A stretch of 64,000 nt of DNA from Cerrena zonata (Eukaryota > Basidiomycota > Agaricomycetes > Polyporales > Cerrenaceae): the NCBI GenBank assembly GCA_038087015.1, contig JASBNA010000012.1:806001-870000 (forward strand). Reading direction: 5' to 3'. The translations under genes and the position numbers were made by a program. Positions 55,280 through 64,000 of the stretch are shown here, in pieces; positions within the stretch are counted from its first letter, which is position 1; each line of letters starts with the position of its first letter. The notes under the pieces were generated by a model. That model was not told where the DNA came from, searched no databases, and saw only the letters and a program-made list of their open reading frames with translations.

Positions 55280-57182
55280 CCGATGATTCTACACAGCGCC
55301 ACATCGTACAACTTTCTCATCCACGCGCTTCCAAATACCTCCAAGTCGCCCCACTCGATCCGGAAGACGCTGCGGACAATACAATTCGTATATTTGGAAT
55401 ACATGGAGAACTACAGCATGACCTTTAGAAACACATGCAGCAGTTCTGCTTCCACCATGGAACACGGACGAATACGCCCGAAGTCCCTCGAAGAAACCAT
55501 CATGATGACATTCCGAAAATAAAATGCACCCAGGAAACATTAGTGTATCGCCAGTGTCAAAGGTTCTGTTCAGATTGATAGAGTTTATCAGAAACGACGT
55601 AGGTATGAGGTAAAGAGCCCCCCTAGAAATTCCTTTTGCTATCCTATTCACTAAGGCTCTGGCCATCGCAGATAGACGGATATGCACTGGTTGGAGTATT
55701 GAAACCCGATCATAGGGACAGAGAAGGGGCCGGAAGCCGTTCCGAGTAGTAAAATAGTAAGTGGAGATCCTTTGTATCATCGTAGTTTCGGTGCAATAGA
55801 GCAGTGTTCTTTACTAGACAGGAGAGTCTGTCATATGTCATACGTAGAATCCTATATTAGTATGAAAATTTCGTAGCCTGATAGCCTAACAGGAAGAGCT
55901 TTGTCCAAATTCCGGTCATTCGGTACGGGTGAGATGAGAGAAGGTGGACCGGAGAAGTTCAAACATTCGAGTTTCATCGGTTTCCCCTCGACGACGTTTC
56001 CGATGAAGAGGTTTTGCACATGTATCCCATTTTCCCATTCGTATAGGCGAGTACCTTGTGCAGAGTAAAACGCCCATTTACCATTGACGTAAGTATACGA
56101 TGTATGTAATCACGTCAAGATTTCACGCTCCAATACCTGGCCCGCTGAGATGTCATAGTAAGCCATCGCGGAAAGGCAAGCGGGGACGAGATTTGCGGCG
56201 GTCAAGAAGAAAGGTTAGATTGACGGGCTGGACAGTTACAACAATGTACGATCTTTACGATAGACGAGATCATTTTGGGGAGTTCATCTAGTACGTTAGC
56301 CCTCGCTTGTCAAAATAGGAAAGATCACTTGGCTTTCCCGCGTCGACCCTTGTATGTCAAGATGTCGTAGAGACAGTAGATACCGCGGAGTCGAGCATTT
56401 TTCGGATCTCGTACACTTTCGAATGGCGCTGTTTAAATTGTAATTTATGGGCAACGAGGCAATGGCATGTTACGAAGTGGGGATCAATGAGTGACAGTTC
56501 ATTGAACCTTCTATTTCTGGGTCTCAGATCATGCTTCTTGACAGTTTATGAGGCTGAATCAGTGGTATGTCATAATCACTGGACGAAGAGAGAGAAAAGC
56601 TGACATGCTGACCGTCGAGTGAGTTTATCGGACCCAAAGACGTGGGTATTACAGTGATCGTGCATTTGGCAAACCTTACTTTCGTATAGAAAAATTCTCG
56701 GATCATGAACGAAGACGGCCGCAACAACGACTTCGACCCACGGCTGCGCGTAATGTCGTAATCAACGAGACCGGGCAATTCTCAAACTATAACAATCTAA
56801 CTTACCTTGGTGCAATCAATCCGAGTCTATAGCGGGGTCGATTTTATTCGGCAAGGTTGGAGCAGGCGTTGTTAAGCTCTGTTTCGCCTGTCCTCGTGGC
56901 AGGTGGGAAGAACAAGGTACCCGCTTGCGTATGCCACGAGTTTTTGAATGAAGCTCCACATTTAGCGAAGCTGAGGTTTCTCCCGTACCTGTACTAAGCT
57001 CCCTTTTCTGAAGCTATTCCGGTTAGTCCGTTCTTTTTCCTTGAGTTACCTTAGATCATCACATGTGTACCCTTGTTGGGCATGGAAAGCAAATCAAACA
57101 CAACTTCCTGAGCGTCATGAAGGACAAGGTTGCCTTTGACGTGGCGGGAATCATAGCAACGAACACAGACAAGGGGGAATCG
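55280..57182 (-). pseudogene. Decayed multi-exon gene, left copy (unknown family)
   Basis: The minus strand carries a row of coding-like blocks bounded by splice-like sites. At 57,071-57,182 it reads FPLVCVRCYDSRHVKGNLVL, then HDAQEVVFDLLSMPNK. At 56,816-56,988 it reads GTGETSASLNVELHSK, then a LPRGQAK and PTLPNK stretch. At 56,680-56,743 it reads WVEVVVAAVFVHDP, followed by a GPINSLDGQHVSFSLSSSSDY block, and at 55,852-56,091 lie 79 open codons (see separate entry). The right copy encodes matching residues (SLNVEFHSK, VGLFAVAVFDVYDP, GLIELLDD), which shows that the blocks were once protein-coding. The acceptor before the GPINSLDG block is lost and frames are broken in places, so I call it a pseudogene. 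The product is not recognised. Confidence 0.5.
55852..56091 (-). pseudogene. 79-codon open exon-like block without its own ATG start
   Basis: The minus strand is open from about 56,091 to a TAG at 55,852. It reads YVNGKWAFYSAQGTRLYEWE, then NGIHVQNLFIGNVVEGKPMK, CLNFSGPPSLISPVPNDRN and ALPVRLSGYE. The block looks coding. In the right copy the same positions still show ANDK and LPVMLLGY, but with frame changes. It probably is an exon of the decayed gene above. No domain is recognised. Confidence 0.45.
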
Positions 57183-58151
57183 CTGGGACAATATTAAAAG
57201 AAGTCAGCACTGAAACACTTAACGAACTATATCGGCTGCCCGGTGACACTGACCCACTCACCCCTCCACGGTAGGTAACGCACGCTGTCCGCCTTGATCT
57301 AAAAACGTTGAGTAAAGCAGAATTCATAAAGGCAACTATGGATCGACGGTCAGCTCTTGCCCATTGCGGGGCGTCTTCCGTCGGATATTTTACGTTGTGG
57401 CAATTTTTTATGCCGGTCAGAACGACTAGAAATTGGCCATGAGGATCAAGCGGCAGATTCTAGAAGACATTCTGGGGATTCCCCAACGATGAGCGGACCC
57501 AAGTTACTCACAACGAAGATGTGGCACGCAGTTAGCGATACGCTTGTGTCGGGTGATCATGCGCATTAAGTGCACCCGTCAGCGTCCGAAACATATCATT
57601 AGGAATCCAAGGCACGAGGATATGATACGTTGACTGTGCGAGGTAGAATGCGAGAGGAACACTGTTATGGCGTTCTGGCGGATACTGTACTGACCAGGGC
57701 GAAGCGACGTCTGGAGGAGGCCGTTAAGTGCGCCGATCATACTTTCCGCGTCGCCGCCGGCAACTTCATCATTGGACCATTGGACCCATATTTGATCCTC
57801 ATCGCCATCATTCACTCAACCGCCGAACAACTTGAACATCAAATTCACCGCCAAAACACAAGGATTGCCTCGAAGATAACGTAGCCGCCGCCGTTGTCAT
57901 CCACAACGAGCTCTCATTGTTCCTCGGCGACTCGGATGCCCATCACTGACCTGTCTCCCAACCGCCATCTAAGCGATGCATGGACTGCTTTGGATCGCAA
58001 CAACACCTCCTCAGTAGTGCCTCTGATAGATGTGCTCGACGGCATAACTAAAACACAAGCGAGCGAAGAATCCTTTAGGTAATACCCCCATCTTTCTCCC
58101 AAGCGTGGCGATCTTCCCCTCGCCGTACGCTCACACGTCCATAGAATAGGG

Positions 58152-58250
58152 GTGTTCAGAACTGGTGAACATAATTCTGAACACGGTTTCTGAACACCGC
58201 TATAGGATGTTACGTGAGCGTGTTCAAAAACTGTGTTCAGGCGTGTTCAG
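58152..58250. repeat. Cluster of six GTGTTCAG motifs, direct and inverted
   Basis: Direct copies lie at 58152, 58220 (GTGTTCAA), 58233 and 58243. Inverted copies (CTGAACAC) lie at 58177-58184 and 58190-58197. All fall within 99 bases. The inverted copies can pair with the direct ones to form hairpins. This could be a transcription-factor array or the end of an old element. Confidence 0.6.
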
Positions 58251-58722
58251 CGCCGTCAAGTCCCGAACCTCCGTTATGGACAAGTTCTAAGTACACAGCT
58301 ACGATAAGGTGAGCAGCTTGAGGATTTGTACGAAATGAATTTACCTCTTTTCTTGTAACATTTGCTTCCAGTGCGTTGTACGTCGACTACATCGGGAGGA
58401 ATCATTCCACCCTGAAGCAGGACTACGAGATACGGACAAGACGTCCTCATCATCTGGTGATGGATCCAATAGCTGCAATGCAGTTGGTATTAGAAACCCT
58501 TTCGGATCGGTTTACTGGGCCTCAGCTCTGGCGTTACGAATGTTCTGATCTGGTGTCTTCCCATGAGCATCCTTGAGAGATGAATGGTAAACTCTCTGTC
58601 CGAGAGCGGGTCTTGGAAGGAATCGGTCAACCAAGCGGAGTGTATCTGGGTGACTGCAATCGGAAAAACGCGAACAGCGAGAAGCACGTCGTCCGACCGG
58701 GGTATTAGAGATTGCCGGGGTA

Positions 58723-59370
58723 TTATGACAACCGAGGGAAATGGTAATTACCGAGCAATGACTCTACGAGACCCGTATCAGTGCTAGAGTGCGTATTGGT
58801 AACATACATCTTTAGGCTACCCAGGTCGGCCGAGTGATTTATTGTGAGTGATTCGGCTTCTTTATCATTTTTGTGTTCTTCTTCCGCGCGTAGCGTCATA
58901 GAGGTGATGCATTGAGCTACGAGCACCAGTGCTTCGCAGACTTTAGGGAGAACTAGGTCTAATTCTTCCACCGGAATTGGCCGCGACAAATCCTCTTCAC
59001 CATATGGAGTGGCTGAGAACGCGCGGTCTTTGAGCGACTGAGGGACTTCCTTAGTGGGTGAGGTTCTGGTGTCGATCTGTTCTATTCCCAGAGAACGGCA
59101 GATGGCAACTGGGTGTATACCACGAGAGTGAAAATTTTCTTGACAAACAGCCTGGTGAGGTCCTTCCTTCCGTGATGGGGTCCAAGGTTCGGATATCCGT
59201 TGAGGTTGGGTGTGAAAATAATCGAGCAACATGAGCAGCGTCGTCTGGTGTGGCGTGACCACTTCGTCGGACCTGTCATGTAAGCCAAGGTAAGAATATA
59301 TTTGTGGAGACTTTGGGTTATGAGTAGAGGGACACCGGGACACTTTTTTCCAGACATGTGCGCACGGCAT
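58723..59370 (-). CDS. Possible single-exon hypothetical protein (215 codons)
   Basis: Not recognised. It starts MPCAHVWKKVSRCPSTHNPK and contains EEDLSRPIPVEELDLVLPKV followed by a helical Leu/Val/Glu-rich stretch to about residue 170. No signal peptide, membrane segment or known motif, and no counterpart elsewhere in the window. An ORF of this length can occur by chance in DNA of this composition, so I rate it low. A remnant of a longer gene is equally possible. Confidence 0.3.
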   Translation of the reverse strand: MPCAHVWKKVSRCPSTHNPKSPQIYSYLGLHDRSDEVVTPHQTTLLMLLDYFHTQPQRISEPWTPSRKEGPHQAVCQENFHSRGIHPVAICRSLGIEQIDTRTSPTKEVPQSLKDRAFSATPYGEEDLSRPIPVEELDLVLPKVCEALVLVAQCITSMTLRAEEEHKNDKEAESLTINHSADLGSLKMYVTNTHSSTDTGLVESLLGNYHFPRLS

Positions 59371-60724
59371 CGAAAACCGTAAAGGGGATAGACGAGGTAG
59401 GGTCGCTTTGAGGCTGTACTTGAAAAGAACTCTGCGAATACAAGTCCGGAGCCAAGCCTTTCCCGAATAAGTTAATAAAGATGGTATATCTAAATTTCCG
59501 TTTGTCAGGAGATTCTATTTGGAACGTTGAGAAGCAACATCGACCACTAAATGTATGAAATGCTCGAAATGGAAAGGGAAAAGGAAAAGGTCCGCACCCT
59601 TGATCGAATACTTGACTTTCCGCCGACGTCTCGTCCGATTCAAATGAGTCAACTAACTGGTCATGTAGGGAATTTGACAGGCGTGGACCGCCGCGGCTGA
59701 ATACAACTTGTTCTCTAGAGCAAATGCCAAGTTAGAGTTCGCCCCATAATCTTCGAGACAGGGTAATGTGACATGCCGGTTACTGACAGTCGCGAGTACC
59801 GCAGCATGGTGCATGTGTAATGGAAGTTTGCAAGCACTTACACTTGGGCCCTATCGGAGTGTATGCAATTGAGGATGAACACCCTGATGGACATTAAGGT
59901 TGTCCCATCGGTCGTGCCTAATAGCCGGCCGTCACGGCGAGAGTTAGCCATACGTCGTAGAGGAGGTGTAGTTGAAATCCTCGTACATAAGTATGAGAAT
60001 TTCCATCGGAAGGTCCATGTACATGGACGAGAATTTTTGCACGAGTTTGATGTGACGATATTGGATGAGCATACGAGTGGTAAGAAGCGCTATAGATCAT
60101 AGGTTTCCTTAGCAAGTTCATGAAAGAAGGATATGGTATATTAGAGTGCACATTGGCAATTCATTTCCACTAGAGCACTCTGAGTCAGTAAGATTTGTAT
60201 CCGGTGGACAGAAAAGAATTTCCGCTGACAAGGCTTGTTGCTGGTTATACAGTACTGCTCCCACCAGGTTCCGTAAGCCTCACAACTCTTAATCTTAGGC
60301 TTCGTATGTCATTATCCCCATCGAGAGTAGGGCTCGCAGCCAGGGTCCATACATCTTGTATCATCGGGTGGGCTTTTGATGTAGAAGAATTTGATGCAAG
60401 TGGCGAACAAAGTGCCTTCTTTCATTGCATCCTCGATTGTTAGCCAAGCACGACCCTTACCTTCCATATCCAAAATACCCATTCATTCCTCCTGGTGTTC
60501 GAGAGCGCAAAGGCCGAAGATCAAAGCAACATCGAATTTCCGTGTTGAATTTGCGTATGAATTCCTAGATAGGCACAGAGAAGATTTGGTGATGGGTGAG
60601 AATAGAAAGAGGGTTGTGGTGACTCCATACAATTTGGGGGGAGGATCAAAGGGTGAGACATGGAACTGACGTCAAGAAGTCTGAAATGAACGGACGGTAA
60701 ACCCGATTTATTCGGGAGACTCCA

Positions 60725-63700
60725 CGCTTGAGACAGTACCCGAGCTGTCTTATTGAACAAGTATCGCCGCACCAGCAGCAACGAATGTTCCAGACAGTAG
60801 GAAATCAATGGGGGTAAGAACGTCGGTTACGATCGAGAAGCCTTCAATTTCCGTGCCAGGGGCCACGCATGTTACCTGGGGTTGCAATGAGGAATGAATG
60901 GATGACTCGGAAGACTTGTCAAAAGTATTATCAACATGACAAAGGCTGAGATAGTGTCAATGCCATACCGCAGAAGTCGCCGGATTGGCCATCGTACCAA
61001 AAGAGGAATGCGTATGTTAACGATTGATAATGCATAGCCGAAGATTGAAACGGAATGTATCGTTCAATTGCCACCGACGTGTAGGCGGAGCCGACTTTCC
61101 ATATTGCGGACGGCGAACTGAGAAAGTTATGGACACTATGTTGAACGCTACCTGACAGCCCGGCGGCTCCGAGATGAACAAAGTATACAATAATTTGGCC
61201 TGTTATACTTCGCGGTAAATGTGGACTATTCCCTCAGGCAAATTCGCGAAACCTGACTTTAAATAAGAGGAAATGAAGTTTGCAATTCGTCTGCGATCAA
61301 AAGAGACATAATGATGACGTCGTGAAGTATACGAAGTATGAAAATGACATACTGCGACCTTTCCCCCCTCTCTCTTTACCGACGCTGGCTTTCTTCTTTC
61401 CATTAAAAGCGGTTCCCCGAAGTCTATCCAATCAACTTGTATTAGTCCAAGTCTGTAATCCAAATAGCTAGTCTTCGGTCGGTTTGCTTCGCCCGTGCAG
61501 AGGTTGTTTGCTTGGATTATGTAGAGTATTCCTTCGTGCGGTGGATCTGTCAGAATAAGTTGACAATGATTCAAATAATGAATTCGAATTGTATTGATTT
61601 TGAGTTGCTCCTGATCTTTGGCTATATGAAGTCAAAGCTGAAGTCGTAGCGAGAGTTAGTGGTTTTTAAACATTTATGACGATATGATAGTCTCTTCTTA
61701 TATTGATCACTGTTCAATATATCCCACTTTGTAACATAGTGCTGCAGTGATAGATGGATTTCGTAGTGCTGTGGTTAGGCGTACATGAGAGTCCGAGGTC
61801 AATGTGCGACATGGCACGGCGTATCTTCGGTTATGGTGCACGTGCGTCCGCGTCCATGATTATATTGGCCAAAAGCCAGGAAATAGTATTCTAGTTATGT
61901 GTTTCGTGCAATTGGCCAGATGCGGTGTTGTGAACATACTTAATGTTATAGACATATGACCCTTCTACACGTAGCCCATATCCTGAAAGTTATTTAAGAT
62001 GTCGCTTGACTCTACGGCGCGCTCCTCTCGCTCAACTCGATCCGAAAGACGCTAGGATTTCGGATTTATACTTGGAATCACACAATGACATACTACAGCA
62101 TGTCCTGCAGCAGTTCTGTTTCCACCATAGAACACGGACATTAATTCCGAACTTCTTCGAGAAGTTAGGAAAAGTTAGGATCATTGTAAGACCCCAGTGG
62201 GTGCGCTCATGAATGAAGTGCATCGCTCATGTCAAGGTTTTCTGTTAGAGCTTATTCGGAAGACGTGTCAATGAGGTAAGTAAGTAGTAAGTGAATGTAC
62301 TGGATATTCGAATTTGCTTGGAAATTGCAATGAAACACACTCCCAATCACCGAGCCTCCACACCGCAGACAGATAGATCTGCACCGGTTGGAGCTTTGAA
62401 ACTCGAGAGCAGACAGAAAGAATCGGAAGTCGTCCCGGATAGATGGAGATAAGTTGTCGTATAGAAAAAGTTCGTACCTGCGGAGCAGTGCATGAAAGCC
62501 GTGTGAGTTCGGCTGTACATTGTATGTCAAGTCGAACCCTGACTTTGTAGCCTAATAGCATAACAGGAAGGGTTTTGTCTTGAATACCGGACATCCGGTA
62601 CGGGTGAGAAGGGGTTAGGAAAGTGTGTGATGTTCCAACGTTAATGTTTCACTAGCCTCAATCGGTCTCTCTTCTGATCTGTCTCCGTAGGAGGTAGCAC
62701 ATGTGCCCTATTTCCTCCGTGCATCTATATCATCGACCCAATGCCAGTGGTATCATTGAGTTGCTTGATTGGAAATAACAACGCCCATTTTGTCATTGGC
62801 GTATCTGATATGATCAGGGTTTCCAGCTTCGTGTGCCAGCGCGCGGAGAAGTCATGAGCATGTTCGCGGCAGGAAAAGCCGAGATGAGATTCATCGCGGT
62901 CAAGAAGAAGGCACAGATTGACGGGTTGTACGCAAGTACGTACGATCTTGGAAGGGTAAATTCAATAATGCGATCATTTTTGGGAGGTCCCCCAGGAGGT
63001 CACCTGCTACCATCTGAGGAGTAAGCGGTCACTTACAGAGATGGGAGTGATTGCTTACCGGCTACCCGTTGATCGTGCATGTCAAGATGCCGTAGAGACG
63101 ATATACATATAACTTGCCTACCGCGGAGTTGAGCCATTGTTCGGATCTCATTCTGTTGGCTCAGGGTAGAGCGCCGATTAAATTGTGATTGAGGGAACAA
63201 CGCTGTGACGCGTCGTGAAACTAAAGTCATGACATGACAATCCATTCAAATTTCTATTTCGGGATTGTGCAATCCTCGACGGTCCAATGTTGTGTCAGGC
63301 GCACTAGTATTGGGCGAAGAGGAAAACAAGACATGCGAACCGGCGGTCATCGAGCAATTCTATCAGGCCCTGAGAAATGGTTATAGTAATGACAGTGCTT
63401 TATTGTGTACCTTGCTTCCTTGGTGATATGTAGCGGATCATACACATCGAAGACAGCCACAGCGAAGAGTCCGACATTGACGACTGCGTGTTATGTCGTA
63501 ACCAACAAGACAGCCACCAGAGGCCGGGCACTCCTAGAACTATAGCAATCTAGCTTACCTAGGTGACACCAAGCCGAACCCATGGCAAGAATCGTAAACC
63601 GAAGTTCGTCGGTCTTGTTCGGCAAGGTTGGCAGTACGCTATCAAGCTCTGTTTTTGCCTTGCCTCGTGGCAAAGGAGAAGAACGAGGCACCCGCCTGCG

Positions 63701-63990
63701 CATGCCACGAGTTTCTTTGAATGAAATTCTACATTCAGCGAAGGTGATGTTGCTCCCGAGTGTACACTAAGACTAAACCTTAGCGTATATTGAAGCTGCA
63801 ACGGGCTAGTCTGTTCCTTTCTCGGGCCACCTTAGATCATCACGTCTGCAACGATGTGTGCCCTTGTTGGTGCGAAAGTGAATCAGACGTACCTTCCCTG
63901 AGCGTCAGGAGTGGCAAGGATCATAGCAACGAACAACGATAAGGGGGGATTGCTGAGAAACAATATTGAAAGAAGTCAGCACTGAAACAC
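60725..63990. repeat. Direct duplication, right copy
   Basis: Matches 52,745-57,220 in the same orientation, without the 1.3 kb segment at 53,220-54,535. Landmarks are GCACCAGCAGCAACGAATG (60770), TTGAACGCTACCTGACAGCC (61143), GAAGTCTATCCAATCAACTT (61420), CGGTACGGGTGAGA (62595), CATGCCACGAGTTT (63700) and GAAGTCAGCACTGAAACAC (63970). It runs to the right edge of the window, so its true end is not seen. Confidence 0.7.
62250..63920 (-). pseudogene. Decayed multi-exon gene, right copy (unknown family)
   Basis: Minus-strand blocks match those of the left copy. GATSPSLNVEFHSK lies near 63,720-63,760 and LPRGKAK and LPNKTDELRFTILAMGSAW follow downstream of it (about 63,560-63,670). VGLFAVAVFDVYDPLHITKE lies at 63,411-63,483 and GLIELLDDRRFACLVF follows a CTCAG acceptor near 63,375. 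IQDKTLPVMLLGYKV lies near 62,570, followed by the open stretches at 62,252-62,594. Frame changes occur inside several blocks, for example after ANDK near 62,790. The upstream end may lie beyond the window. The product is not recognised. Confidence 0.45.
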
Positions 63991-64000
63991 AGAATGGATG

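Larger units (their letters stand above)
52745..57220. repeat. Direct duplication, left copy
   Basis: Matches about 60,725-63,990 in the same orientation. Shared landmarks with the right copy are CGCTCCAGCAGCAATGAATG (52794), GAGAAGCCTTCAATTTCCG (52859), TTGAACGCTACCTGACAGCC (53171), GAAGTCTATCCAGTCAACGT (54705), CTAACAGGAAGAGC near 55885, GGTACGGGTGAGA near 55922, TATGCCACGAGTTT (56930) and GAAGTCAGCACTGAAACAC (57200). The copies differ by many substitutions and indels, so the duplication is old. About 1.3 kb (53,220-54,535) has no counterpart in the right copy. Confidence 0.7.
57221..60724. other. Spacer between the duplicated copies
   Basis: No gene is firmly supported. A 215-codon minus ORF at 58,723-59,370 (see separate entry) and a cluster of GTGTTCAG motifs at 58,152-58,250 are the only structured features. 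The remainder shows short ORFs with no domain. Confidence 0.4.

Overview
The window reads as nuclear DNA of a filamentous basidiomycete, most likely an Agaricomycete. The genes are split by many 45-65 base GT..AG introns, the housekeeping proteins have fungal architectures, and gene-dense blocks alternate with long gene-poor stretches. No rRNA, tRNA, CRISPR array or recognisable transposase or reverse transcriptase was seen.

Layout. (1) 1-5.1 kb: a duplicated segment with the first copy (A) of an unrecognised 139-residue gene family. (2) 5.1-18.8 kb, the first housekeeping block: COQ3 (ubiquinone methyltransferase, -), a five-finger CCCH protein (-), CCZ1 (Rab7 exchange factor subunit, +), a DUSP-USP deubiquitinase of the USP4/15-Ubp12 class (-) and dihydroxyacetone kinase (+). 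(3) 18.8-23.7 kb: a 4.9 kb non-coding stretch rich in CreA/Mig1-type GC boxes, in front of a hexose transporter at 23.7-25.5 kb. (4) 25.5-38 kb: gene-poor, with family copies B and C and one possible lysine-rich gene. (5) 38.0-39.8 kb: a basic, Ser/Pro-rich hypothetical gene. (6) 39.8-45.4 kb: gene-poor, with family copy D. (7) 45.4-52.3 kb, the second housekeeping block: VMS1 (ribosome quality control), BRN1 (condensin) and an acidic protein with GGF repeats and an EF-hand-like end. (8) 52.3-64 kb: a direct duplication carrying two decayed multi-exon genes on the minus strand, separated by a spacer.

The most novel feature is the four-copy family (A-D). I call it the DYDYD family after its N-terminal motif. 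All copies share a four-exon layout. Copies A, C and D each rebuild to exactly 139 codons although the lengths of exons 3 and 4 differ. Each copy sits in a larger repeated module. A cluster of GTCAC motifs lies about 0.8-1.0 kb upstream, and a core promoter has a TCGCTTG(G)C box and a TATTTAA-type TATA. Conserved DNA also follows the gene. Copies A and C lie in a roughly 3 kb inverted duplication. No function can be assigned.

A caution on sequence quality: COQ3, the CCCH gene, CCZ1 and BRN1 each contain apparent one-base frame breaks, mostly next to short homopolymers, in otherwise well conserved coding sequence. DAK, the deubiquitinase, the transporter, VMS1 and the hypothetical genes splice to whole numbers of codons. 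The breaks may be assembly indels rather than gene decay, and they should be settled before any of these genes is called a pseudogene.
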